DNA of 64,000 nt from an uncultured Bacteroidales bacterium (lineage in GTDB: Bacteria > Bacteroidota > Bacteroidia > Bacteroidales > Muribaculaceae): the NCBI GenBank assembly GCA_949123685.1, contig CASBHZ010000005.1, positions 1 to 64,000 of the forward strand, in the 5' to 3' direction. The translations under genes and the position numbers were made by a program. Position 1 is the stretch's first letter, and each line of letters begins with the position of its first letter. Below, piece after piece: positions 16,949 to 24,358 of this stretch. The notes beneath the pieces are model-generated. The model made no database searches. It was not told where the DNA came from and worked only from the letters and a program-made list of their open reading frames with translations.

Positions 16949-17985
16949 CTTTCCCCTCCTTTCTTGTTTTTTACTTTCCCAAACCGCCAGACAAATGCGA
17001 GTTTCAGTTTAAGCGGACCGAAATAGTTGGTGTTTTGCTGTCGGATATAAATGTGGTGCCCTTCAAAGGGTCTGTATTCCTTATATCTTGTAAGCAACCA
17101 CCCGCCACCGGCTTCCGCCTCTATTGCGAATGCCTTGCCGAAAGGGAACATGTATCCTATTCCCACTCCCGCCATTACGCCTTCACCGCGATATCCCCGG
17201 GTGACGTTTTCAAGGTCATAAAGTCCCGCGCCGCCGAAAATTCCGACATATAGTCCGCGATTGAGACTGTTGCCTTTGAACCACATGCGCAGGTTCGGAC
17301 TTACGATTGCGAGCTGGTAGCATTTGTGCTGTTCTCGTTTTTTCCACCATGCCATGTTTCCTTCCAGTCCTATTGACCACCGCTTTCCGAGTCTGCATTC
17401 AAACTCGATAGAGGGAAGGAGTAAGGCGGCATATAATACATTGACTTTTAGGGCAAATCTTGAAGCCGGCTTGTCAGATAAGAAATGATACTGTGTAGCA
17501 GGATCGTAACCAGATATGATGCTTGCGATCGGATCTTTTAAATATAGATAGATTATGGCATCGGGACACATTTCACCGTCCTGTCCGATCCTGTCTGTCC
17601 ATTCTGTAGAAGTGTCTATCAATCTTGCGTCAATGCCGGTTTGCGAGACAATATGGGCAACGAGCTCGTCACATCGCTTGCCGCTTAGAGGTTTCATGCC
17701 CGAGCCAAATTCATCAGGTGTCGTATAAGCACGTATACGGAGACGCTCAATATTGCCGCATTTATTCTGGCGTTTCACCTCTTTCAGCAATTTCTGCATT
17801 ACCCTGCGGTTGTCGTTTAATCCCGGTTCGAACCTGCTATCTCCGTGATTGAAATATATTTTTGCTGAATAGGTGGCTGTCTGCGCCATTGCCGCATTGC
17901 AGGCAAAAACGCATATTATCGATAATATGATCTGTAAATACCCACTGAAAAGTGGGTATTTACATAATATGATCAATTTATTCAT
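16945..17985 (-). CDS. OmpA-like plus DUF3575 outer-membrane protein with altered signal peptide
   Basis: 346 residues from the ATG at 17985. Residues ~40-150 resemble an OmpA/MotB-type domain (KIYFNHGDSRFEPGLNDN, then an Arg-rich turn and AYTTPDEF). From ~165 to the end it is DUF3575-like (FALKVNVLYAALLLPSIEFE to LKLKLAFVWRFG). This two-domain form is common beside DUF5119 genes. The signal peptide is odd: its hydrophobic core is split by CKYPLFSGYLQ, encoded by a palindromic insertion described separately; without those 14 codons it would be a normal 21-residue leader ending AMAQ. It may still be exported, but less well. The downstream gene overlaps by four bases. Confidence 0.75.
   Translation of the reverse strand: MNKLIILCKYPLFSGYLQIILSIICVFACNAAMAQTATYSAKIYFNHGDSRFEPGLNDNRRVMQKLLKEVKRQNKCGNIERLRIRAYTTPDEFGSGMKPLSGKRCDELVAHIVSQTGIDARLIDTSTEWTDRIGQDGEMCPDAIIYLYLKDPIASIISGYDPATQYHFLSDKPASRFALKVNVLYAALLLPSIEFECRLGKRWSIGLEGNMAWWKKREQHKCYQLAIVSPNLRMWFKGNSLNRGLYVGIFGGAGLYDLENVTRGYRGEGVMAGVGIGYMFPFGKAFAIEAEAGGGWLLTRYKEYRPFEGHHIYIRQQNTNYFGPLKLKLAFVWRFGKVKNKKGGER
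17922..17974. mobile_element. Candidate in-frame palindromic insertion with 11-base direct repeats
   Basis: GTAAATACCCACT (17934-17946) and AGTGGGTATTTAC (17951-17963) are perfect 13-base inverted arms around a GAAA loop. The unit is flanked by identical 11-base copies of ATAATATGATC at 17922-17932 and 17964-17974. Unit plus one repeat is 42 bases, exactly 14 codons, so the host reading frame is kept. The left repeat is itself half of an 18-base palindrome (17912-17929). This looks like insertion of a small hairpin element with target duplication into the signal-peptide region of the OmpA-DUF3575 gene. Confidence 0.7.
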
Positions 17986-18493
17986 GAGTCCGTAACCACC
18001 TAATATAGGGTAAACATTAGTAAAACAAGCGCAAGAATCCCGACCACACCGCGTGGTGAGGAGCAAAAATTAAGCAAAATTAAGCAAAAAATCGAAGATG
18101 ACCAAATTCCCGACATGTCATTCACCCACGTCATCCTCTGCGAAAACTGCGCTGCGAAAACTGCGAGAGGCGTGGTGTTTCACTAATGACTCACTCACTA
18201 CCTCTGTATTCTGCGCCGTTCTGAAATTTTGGCAAATTAAAAAAGCACTGAAAATCAAGTGATTTCAGTGCTTTGCGGCATTTTGCCATTTTGCTTTGTG
18301 ACCCCGGTGGAATTTATCTGAAACAGGGTTAAGTCTGTTGTCTATCAATACTTTATAATTCTTGAAAATCATGGATGTTCCCTTTTTGCACACCCGGACA
18401 TTTCAATGTTCTTCGTATATCTACAACGCAAAAGTAGCTATAATAGTCTGATTTCAGGCTGTTTTCAGTGTTAAAAATTCTTTTAAGCATCCG
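17986..18493. other. Gene-free left border of the tRNA-Lys island
   Basis: No gene is seen. It contains the likely leader of the OmpA-DUF3575 gene, a tandem 14-base duplication (CTGCGAAAACTGCG at 18138-18151 and 18152-18165), scattered CATTCAC/ACTCAC motifs (18117-18198), the first tRNA-end-plus-terminator copy (18242-18310), and TTTTTGCACACCCG at about 18386-18399, a motif that recurs near 22645. Confidence 0.55.
18242..18310 (-). repeat. Attachment-site-like copy 1: tRNA-Lys 3' end plus terminator
   Basis: GTGACCCCGGTGG (18298-18310) is identical to the 13 bases at 22759-22771 that form the 3' end of tRNA-Lys. To its left lies a hairpin (AAAGCACTGAAA 18242-18253 with TTTCAGTGCTTT 18263-18274) that on the minus strand runs into T's, like the tRNA's own terminator. 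It is best explained as the far attachment site left by a tyrosine-recombinase element that used tRNA-Lys. Confidence 0.7.
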
Positions 18494-20267
18494 TTATTGA
18501 ATGTCATTGACAAGTACCCAGTGTCCGGTTTTGGGATGACCGAGCCATGCTATATTCCATTCTTTCAAACGCCTCTTTATAGTGCTTTCAGAGCATCCGG
18601 CAATAGCGGCCAGCTCTACACGGCTGATTCTATTATTATTCTTTATCGCATCGACAACAGCATCTTTTAGAGGGTCAGCTTGTGTTCTTTGTGGGTCATC
18701 TTGATTCCCTAAAATATTTTGAGGATCATTTTGAGGGTCAATCTGTACTCTTTGAGGGTCATTATTTCGCTCGTAATACAAGGCTTTGCCTTTCAATGTC
18801 AATCCGTATCTTTGGTTTGGAGCATTGGGTTTTGTCTGGATTTTCAAGGGTAATAAGCCCATTTTGTATTGCGGGATTAACATATTGTCTTACAAATGAA
18901 CTGCGTGATTTGTAATCCAGTATGTCACATAATTCGTATGAGGAATACCAATCTTCTCCAATGGACCTTATAAGTTTTAGTAATCCGGTAGTGGTAGGCG
19001 ATTTTACCGTACTCCTACTTACTCCTGACTTACTCTTACTTACTCTTACTTACTCCAACTGTATCCTTTTCTGTGTACTTGGGACGTGCAAAAATGATTT
19101 TGACGATAGTGCCGTTCTGATAGAACGTAGGAGTCGGCAATCCAACTCGGTCACATTCTCTTGCCATCATTGACAGTCCACGTCCCCAATGTTCGATAAG
19201 ACCACCAAGATACATAACATTGGCTATGACAGGATTTGGAGGGAGCGAAGTATTTCCCTGATGTTCTTCTTCCTCCTGCATCAAAGCATCTGGAGATATG
19301 CGTACCGGAAACCGACCTGCATTCTCAATTTCAATCCTGTCATCATAGACGGCAATCCCCACAGTGACAACTTCATACCCCCAATTCATGTGACAAAGAG
19401 AGTTCACGACACTCTCGCGCAGCGCATCGTACGGAATTTCAAGTTCATCTTCGCGGTAAAGTAGATTATGCGTCGTCCCGGACAGATTAAGGTGCTTGAA
19501 AAAGAAGGACATTGCCGCATCTACCAACTGAAAGATGTTCCCTTCCTCTTGCTGATTGTCGATGAAATCCCGTTTGGTATTGCCTCTGAATCTGGCAAGA
19601 CGAAGTCTGCATTGAGGATAATCGGTGAAATCTTTTCCAAATAATACCGCCGCCGAATTGCAGATTCCCCGTCCTTAATCAGATTAAGTCTCTTCAACGC
19701 TGTCGGAACATCGTCATTAAGCGCTATGCTTGACAAGCGGTCACGCCTTACGGCACTCTGGATTACATTTTGAATAAGCTGTCCGTCAAGGTCTCCGATG
19801 GTCAGCTGTTGATTCACCTTAGACTCCCATGTGTATTTCAAAGCGTGCTAAAGCTCATGAAGCCGGATGAATTTTTCACGGGGCATGACACTTGTTACAC
19901 TGTCATGTCTGCGATATGGTTTGCCGTCCCACATATAAGGCTTATCAGTCTCCAATCCATCTGTCGGGAATACTATAACATACTTGTCGGAATTGTTAAC
20001 CGGCACATATATCGGTTGAATGTCAACCGCAGGATCGAATTTATTGATTGCCTCCCCGATTTCACGGGTGGTCTTGTCACCAATTTCCTGACCGATGATT
20101 TTGCCTTTGTTCGATACCCCGAAAACAACGACACCTCCGGAGCCGTTGATCATACCGCATAATGTTTCCATACCACGGTTAAGTTGCCCGGTAGTCTCCT
20201 TAAACTCGACGTCAACACCTTCATGGTTTTCAGCCAAATGCTGTATGTAGTCTAAATCAATCGTCAT
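18494..20267 (-). pseudogene. Broken AlbA_2/Schlafen-like ATP-binding transcription regulator (RecG-like C-terminal family)
   Basis: Four fragments of one ~590-residue gene. The N-terminal AlbA_2 domain is clear (GVDVEFKETTG, GGVVVFGVSNKGKIIG, KPYMWDGKPYRR), then a middle region and HATPase_c_4-like part (PYDALRESVVNSLCHMNW, IEIENAGRFP), an NDPQ-rich linker and a C-terminal winged helix (ELAAIAGCSESTIKRRL). Lesions: an in-frame TAG at 19848-19850 (HEL-stop-HAL), a frameshift near 19660 (the other frame reads NSAAVLFGKDFTDYPQC), a shift inside the tandem repeat 19011-19060, and a shift near 18830. Such proteins are often carried on mobile elements with regulatory or defence roles. This copy should be inactive unless sequencing errors are responsible, which four lesions make unlikely. 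Confidence 0.8.
19011..19060. repeat. Short tandem repeat at a frameshift
   Basis: A 10-base unit (ACTTACTCTT and variants; GAGTAAGTAA on the coding strand) is repeated about five times, three of them nearly exact. The reading frame of the broken AlbA_2 gene changes within this tract, so replication slippage is the likely cause. Confidence 0.7.
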
Positions 20268-20837
20268 AAAATCAGTGGTATTATATATGCAAAGTTATAA
20301 AATTTTATTGAGAATCAGGCTATTTGGAATAAGATTACACTGCGAAAACAGCATAGTCGTGGCACCCACTCTGTGAATGGATTAGAGTTGCTAACATTCG
20401 GAAGTTCAGCCCATTCACAGTTGATATTCGGCAACTGTGAGTGGAATCACTCACAAACGTGAGCATTCACACATCATTCACACCTGACCGTATCGTTTTT
20501 CATAATTCCTTGATTTGGGCAAAAAAGAAAAAACGCTGAAAATCGAGTGATTTCAGCGTTTCTCTGCATTTGGCATTTTGTCTTGTGACCCTGGAGAAGC
20601 CGGGATATATCGTTGTAACTAAGTAGTATTCAGAATATTGTAATGCCTCGCTATCCGCTATTCACGAATTGCACACGGCATTATTTCAATGTCCTTACCC
20701 ATTATTCCATTTGGGTATTACAAAATTACGACTTTTTAGGCGTTATTCCTAACTCCGCCTATTTAAAATTTGTTGTATCCGCTATTCCGAATTTACTTCA
20801 AAATTGTAGTGTTTTCGGAATACAGATAAAACCATGG
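20268..20837. other. Gene-free junction inside the island
   Basis: No gene is seen. From 20365 to 20480 there is a cluster of ATTCAC-type motifs on both strands. The second attachment-like copy is at 20531-20594. From 20650 to 20822 lies a cluster of TATTCC motifs, including an exact 12-base direct repeat TATCCGCTATTC (20652-20663 and 20776-20787) and inverted arms TATTCCGAA / TTCGGAATA (about 20784 and 20814) just past the hicB stop codon. Confidence 0.55.
20531..20594 (-). repeat. Attachment-site-like copy 2: tRNA-end remnant plus terminator
   Basis: Hairpin AAACGCTGAAA (20531-20541) with TTTCAGCGTTT (20551-20561), then GCATTTGGCATTTTG and GTGACCCTGG (20585-20594). The spacing and the sequence between hairpin and tRNA end closely match copy 1, with one change in the tRNA part. 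It divides the island into two segments. Confidence 0.6.
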
Positions 20838-21176
20838 TCAAAGCATGGCGGCAATCTGCTTTTCGACAGCCGTGCGTATGAACGAGTTTATAGACACTCC
20901 GGCTTGTTTGGCGAGATAGGCAACACGGGTATGGATGTCGGGGGTAAGGCGCACGTTCAACGAGCCGGAATAACTCTTGTGCGGCTCAATACCTTCTTCG
21001 GCGCAATATGCGAGATAGTCATCAACCGCTTCATGAAAAGCGTTGGTGAGTTCTGCAACGCTCTCGCCCTCGAAGTTCACAAGACCGTCTATGCCTTCAA
21101 TCTTTCCAAAAAAAACATTATCCGCCTCGCTGAAAGCGACCGAGCCGATAAAATCCTTATATTTCAATGTATTCAT
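20838..21176 (-). CDS. hicB: HicB-family antitoxin
   Basis: 112 residues. The N-terminal half is the HicB fold (GSVAFSEADNVFFGKIEGI and VNFEGESVAELTNAFHEAVDDY); the C-terminal half is a ribbon-helix-helix DNA-binding region (LNVRLTPDIHTRVAYLAKQAG, SINSFIRTAVEKQI). It should neutralise the HicA toxin encoded just upstream and repress the pair's promoter. The ATG overlaps the hicA stop codon, the usual coupled arrangement. The pair lies in the island between two attachment-like repeats, consistent with a stabilising role on a mobile element. Confidence 0.9.
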   Translation of the reverse strand: MNTLKYKDFIGSVAFSEADNVFFGKIEGIDGLVNFEGESVAELTNAFHEAVDDYLAYCAEEGIEPHKSYSGSLNVRLTPDIHTRVAYLAKQAGVSINSFIRTAVEKQIAAML

Positions 21177-21427
21177 ATCAGTCCTTCATTTTTAAGATAA
21201 TCATAAACCTGTTTCATCACATATCCCTTGATGATATTGCCGGGATGTGGCTTGTGGAGCATTATCGGCTTCAAGCCCTCACCCTTGAATATTACGCGGG
21301 AGCCGGATGTCTTGCCCTTGTTGCCCGGAACATATCCCAAAGCAACGAGCAAACGCCTCATTTCCTCCCATGTGAAATCACTTGGAAGCGTTGTGAATCG
21401 GGCTATCAATTTTTCTTTTGTTCCCAT
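21173..21427 (-). CDS. hicA: HicA-family mRNA-interferase toxin
   Basis: 84 residues, the usual HicA size. The dsRNA-binding-like fold is recognisable: WEEMRRLLVALGYVPGNKGKTSG, then SRVIFKG and the conserved histidine block HKPHPGNIIKGYVMKQV near the C-terminus; a histidine is needed for RNA cleavage in this family. It is first in a two-gene unit with hicB, four bases overlapping. It appears intact. Upstream lies a cluster of TACCACC repeats that may include its operator. Confidence 0.9.
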   Translation of the reverse strand: MGTKEKLIARFTTLPSDFTWEEMRRLLVALGYVPGNKGKTSGSRVIFKGEGLKPIMLHKPHPGNIIKGYVMKQVYDYLKNEGLI

Positions 21428-21514
21428 TAATTATATTTTGGCACAAAAGTAACTATTTTTTAGTTGCAAAACAAATCCATGATATGGAAAGTTCTGATAT
21501 GAACATCGAAAATA

Positions 21515-21612
21515 TACCACCAATGCCCAAATATACCACCTCAAAAGTGGTACAAATCCATCAAAATAACGTACCACCAACAACTGAATATACCACCTTA
21601 AGAGTGGTACGT
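21515..21612. repeat. Cluster of TACCACC / GTGGTAC repeats
   Basis: Six copies of TACCACC or its complement occur in ~100 bases. Two are arranged as small hairpins, CCACCTCAAAAGTGG (about 21537) and CCACCTTAAGAGTGG (about 21594), each inside the longer repeat ATATACCACCT. The cluster lies between hicA and the integrase fragment. It may be a recombinase or repressor binding region. Confidence 0.6.
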
Positions 21613-22265
21613 TATGCAAGTCCGTATTTTTTTCTTTTCTCCCATAGTGTTCTATGGGATATGCCGAGCAGGTCGGCGGCTTTGGTGAGGTTGCCGTTGG
21701 CATGGTTGTTGGCACAACCTTTCTTGATGCGCAGGAAATGCTCGAAGTCGTCAACCATGCCCGAAGTCAGTTTTTTCATCGGAATGTCTTTAACATCCTG
21801 ATTGTCGATTAAGAATTCCTCCAGATACTTGACGCATCTCTCCCAGCGCAGGCGCGTACCCTCGCAGATGTCGCCTCTCTCATTTTTGTCCTTTACCTTC
21901 TTGTTGAGTTCTCGGAACGCCTCACAGAGCATTGTCGGCTTTTGCAGCTTGCCGAGGAAGGCTTTTTTCAGAGTGTCCGGATTGACCATCTCATCGCGCA
22001 TGACGAGCTGATTGTGAATCTCGCAGATTTTGGTACGGATGGTGTCAAGGTAGCGGTTCAGTTCAAGGTCTTTCTTGGTTTTGCCTTTCGACTGACCTTT
22101 GGACGCATCCCAGTTGTTGGGAGATACATACCGGTTGGTATATACCTCCGCACGTTGCCTATTCATAGTTATTCGCAGCAGAATGGGAAATTCGCCCTCT
22201 TTGTTCGGGCGGCTTCTCCTGACCATGAAGTTCAGCGAGAAGTAACTCTCATTGGATAATTTCAT
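21612..22265 (-). pseudogene. Tyrosine recombinase fragment fused to a Fis-type HTH tail
   Basis: 217 residues, open throughout. Residues 1-~105 are the arm-binding domain of Bacteroidetes phage-type integrases (SYFSLNFMVRRSRPNKEGEF, YTNRYVSPNNWD). Residues ~110-185 are the core-binding SAM-like domain (LCEAFRELNKKV, EHFLRIKKGCANN). The whole catalytic domain with its R-H-R-Y residues is absent. Instead, after CANN the protein ends NGNLTKAADLLGISHRTLW plus EKRKKYGL, which is the Fis/NtrC-type C-terminal helix-turn-helix of response regulators. It cannot catalyse recombination. It may be only a relic, or a DNA-binding protein with two binding domains; no second fragment with the catalytic part is visible. 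Confidence 0.8.
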
Positions 22266-22759
22266 TTGACTTGTGGCTTTAATGGTTAAACTAAAGATAC
22301 AAATTTTTTCTCGGTTTCACAAACTGTAAATCCGAAGGACAAATGAAATATCCGGGGTTGCGAGGTGGCAAAACAACCAATTCTAAGAATAATGCAGAAT
22401 TGCCACCTCAAATTGCCACCTTGTGCATATTTTTAACTATGTCGGTAGCTAAAAATGGCGGCAAGGGCTGTTATAGTAGGCTTCGTGAGCCTGCTTCTGA
22501 TGAAATTCAAGATTATTCTTTGCCACCTGCAACCACCTTGAAAGGTGGCATATATTTGCTACCATCTCCCCTTGTATATCTTTGAAAAATAATAAAATAG
22601 AGCCTTTAGAGGTGGCAAAACATGGTGTAATTTTTATTGCCACCTTTTTGCACACCCGCAGTTTCAATATTTTGCGCCGATCGGGGACAGGGGTAAAAAG
22701 AAAAACCTCTGAAAATCAACGATTTTCAGAGGAATTCGTCGGTCTGATAGACCTCTTAG
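22266..22759. other. Gene-free right end of the island with GGTGGCA repeats
   Basis: No gene is seen. Between 22361 and 22650 the motif GGTGGCA/TGCCACC occurs about seven times in both orientations, including the hairpin CCACCTTGAAAGGTGG (about 22531) and two copies of AGGTGGCAAAAC. TTTTTGCACACCCG recurs here (about 22645). The region ends with the terminator of tRNA-Lys. These clustered repeats may be arm-type binding sites of the lost recombinase. Confidence 0.55.
22706..22732 (-). terminator. tRNA-Lys terminator
   Basis: CCTCTGAAAATC (22706-22717) and GATTTTCAGAGG (22721-22732) form a perfect 12-base stem with a 3-base loop, followed on the minus strand by TTTTTCTTTTT. It lies 28 bases past the tRNA 3' end. 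Confidence 0.9.
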
Positions 22760-22832
22760 TGACCCCGGTGGGGCTCGAACCCACGACCCAATGATTAAGA
22801 GTCATTTGCTCTACCAACTGAGCCACGGAGTC
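22760..22832 (-). tRNA. tRNA-Lys (CTT anticodon)
   Basis: A 73-base cloverleaf on the minus strand. The acceptor stem GACTCCG pairs with CGGGGTC (one G-U), the D-arm contains GGCTCAGTTGGTAGAGC, the anticodon loop is CTCTTAA (anticodon CTT), the T-arm has GGGTTCGAGCCC, and the discriminator base is A. No CCA is encoded. Its 3' 13 bases are repeated at 18298-18310, marking it as an integration target. Confidence 0.97.
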
Positions 22833-23402
22833 ATGCTTGAAGAGTGAAGATATAAATTATATCATATCTCTTTTGCGGTGCAAAGTTACAACCTTTTTTC
22901 TTTTTATCCAAATTTTTTGATGTTTTTTATTTGTGAAGTTTTTAAACCAACATAAAACCAACATAAAAAACTAATTTTTTATGTTATGCAAATGAGTTTA
23001 AACAACTTATTTTTCTATCATATGAAATTTCTAAACAGCTTTTTAAATTAAACAGGAGATCTGTTTAATTTATGTCCTTTAAACCATTTGTATGAAAAAT
23101 TGTCTAAATACAAATAAGCACAGAGGTGATTTGGATATTTTAAGTAAGTAATAAAAATTAATGCACATATAAAACGCCGTTATTTTGAGCTGTTTTAGCC
23201 GCGTAATGAAGGAGCATATAGGCATATGCGACTGAATTACAAGGTGAAAACAGTCAAAAAGAACAAGCTTTATAGTGCAAGATTTAATTACTTGCATATA
23301 TCGGTTAATTTTAATTACTTACTTATTTAAATCAAGATGTGTTTAAGTGTGTGATCACTTATTTAATTAATAATAAGATAGTCTGAGTAATCTTTGTAAG
23401 TT
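22833..23402. other. AT-rich intergenic region without recognisable gene
   Basis: This stretch is much richer in A and T than the flanking genes. It has short repeats (ACCAACATAAA twice near 22948, TTAATTACTT twice near 23285-23320). It must hold the promoters for tRNA-Lys (minus) and for the TonB_C gene (plus), but no clear TTTG/TAnnTTTG pair was identified. Confidence 0.5.
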
Positions 23403-23759
23403 ATGAGGAAGTTAATATTGATATTTGTGATGGCTTTGGGTATGTCTGCCGCCGCTATGGCGGATAGCACCAAAGCTTCGTTTCCTGGAGGGGAGAAAGC
23501 CCAGACGGAGTTTATTAATAAGACCTTGGTTTATCCTGCAGCTGCAATGGACAACGGAGTAGAGGGTGTGGTCGTAATATCATTTGTGGTGAAGACGGAT
23601 GGATCTATCGGCAATATCAAGGTGAAGAGGATGGTTGATCCGGATCTGGAGGCGGAGGCTATACGCGTGGTCAAGAAGATGCCGGCGTGGACTCCTGCAA
23701 CACAGGACGGAAAGCCTGTGGAATCTACTGCCGAGATTCCTTTCAAATTCTCACTTTAG
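23403..23759 (+). CDS. Small secreted TonB C-terminal-domain protein
   Basis: 118 residues: a signal peptide (cleavage probably after AMA at ~20) followed directly by a TonB C-terminal fold (NKTLVYPAAAMDNGVEGVVVISFVV to WTPATQDGKPVESTAEIPFKF). The membrane anchor and proline-rich spacer of a real TonB are absent, so it is a stand-alone periplasmic TonB_C protein, a common type in Bacteroidales whose partner is unknown. It might bind TonB boxes or peptidoglycan. It overlaps the convergent Sel1 gene by nine bases. Confidence 0.85.
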   Translation: MRKLILIFVMALGMSAAAMADSTKASFPGGEKAQTEFINKTLVYPAAAMDNGVEGVVVISFVVKTDGSIGNIKVKRMVDPDLEAEAIRVVKKMPAWTPATQDGKPVESTAEIPFKFSL

Positions 23760-24347
23760 GGCGTCCGGAAAGATCTCAAGCAATTCGGAGACTATGCGTT
23801 TTGATACAGTGTCGCCCAAATGGGCTGCACGGTTGTAATATTCGATAGCCTTCTTGTAATTGTATCGTAATATGTGGCCATGTGAATAAGCATCGGCCAC
23901 TTTTTTTATTGCCGGAGCTGATGCCGAATCTCCGGGATGTTTCTCGAAATAGTCTGCAAGTTCACGAATGGCGGAGGGTGATCGTTTTGAGGCTGCAAAA
24001 TCAAGAAGGCGTATGGCCTGTGATGTGTCGGGACATAATTCCGGAGATCCGGCAAGAAGGAGGTGTCCGAGATTTGCGGAGGCTTTGGGATCACCCGCTG
24101 CGGATGCCTCGCGGAGATATGCCAATGCGGAATCCCTGTCGAGACGCACTCCGATGCCTTGCCAATAAAGGAATCCGAGGAAATTCATGGCACGTAGTGA
24201 GCCGGCTGTCGCGGAGTCGCGGAGGGCTGATATTGCTGCCGCCTCACCTGCAGCGGCGCGATCTTCCACTTCCCGCATGGGAGTTCCCGGAATCAACGTT
24301 GCTGATGTCAAGGCTGTTGCAAGTATGGCAGACAATAGGGTGCGCAT
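23751..24347 (-). CDS. Secreted Sel1-repeat protein
   Basis: 198 residues with an N-terminal signal-like segment (residues 1-~20) and three to four Sel1/TPR-like repeats: AMNFLGFLYWQGIGVRLD, ASANLGHLLLAGSPELC, and a degenerate one ending KKAIEYYNRAAHLGD. Sel1 repeats form helical scaffolds for protein contacts. It begins 11 bases after the porX stop, so it may be co-transcribed with porX and sprE and could belong to the same envelope pathway; this link rests only on position. Confidence 0.8.
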   Translation of the reverse strand: MRTLLSAILATALTSATLIPGTPMREVEDRAAAGEAAAISALRDSATAGSLRAMNFLGFLYWQGIGVRLDRDSALAYLREASAAGDPKASANLGHLLLAGSPELCPDTSQAIRLLDFAASKRSPSAIRELADYFEKHPGDSASAPAIKKVADAYSHGHILRYNYKKAIEYYNRAAHLGDTVSKRIVSELLEIFPDALK

Positions 24348-24358
24348 CTGAGAGGTTT

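Noticed and set aside
18138..18165. Tandem 14-base duplication as a functional site
   Set aside because: A single two-copy tandem repeat is easily made by slippage; no dyad or gene relation supports a role.
21515..22660. Repeat clusters considered as a CRISPR array
   Set aside because: The repeats are only 7-12 bases, irregularly spaced and in both orientations; no cas genes are present.
23079..23297. 72-codon minus-strand frame in the AT-rich gap after tRNA-Lys
   Set aside because: Its composition (Phe, Ile, Lys, Cys) follows from AT-rich DNA; no promoter, conserved motif or sensible context.
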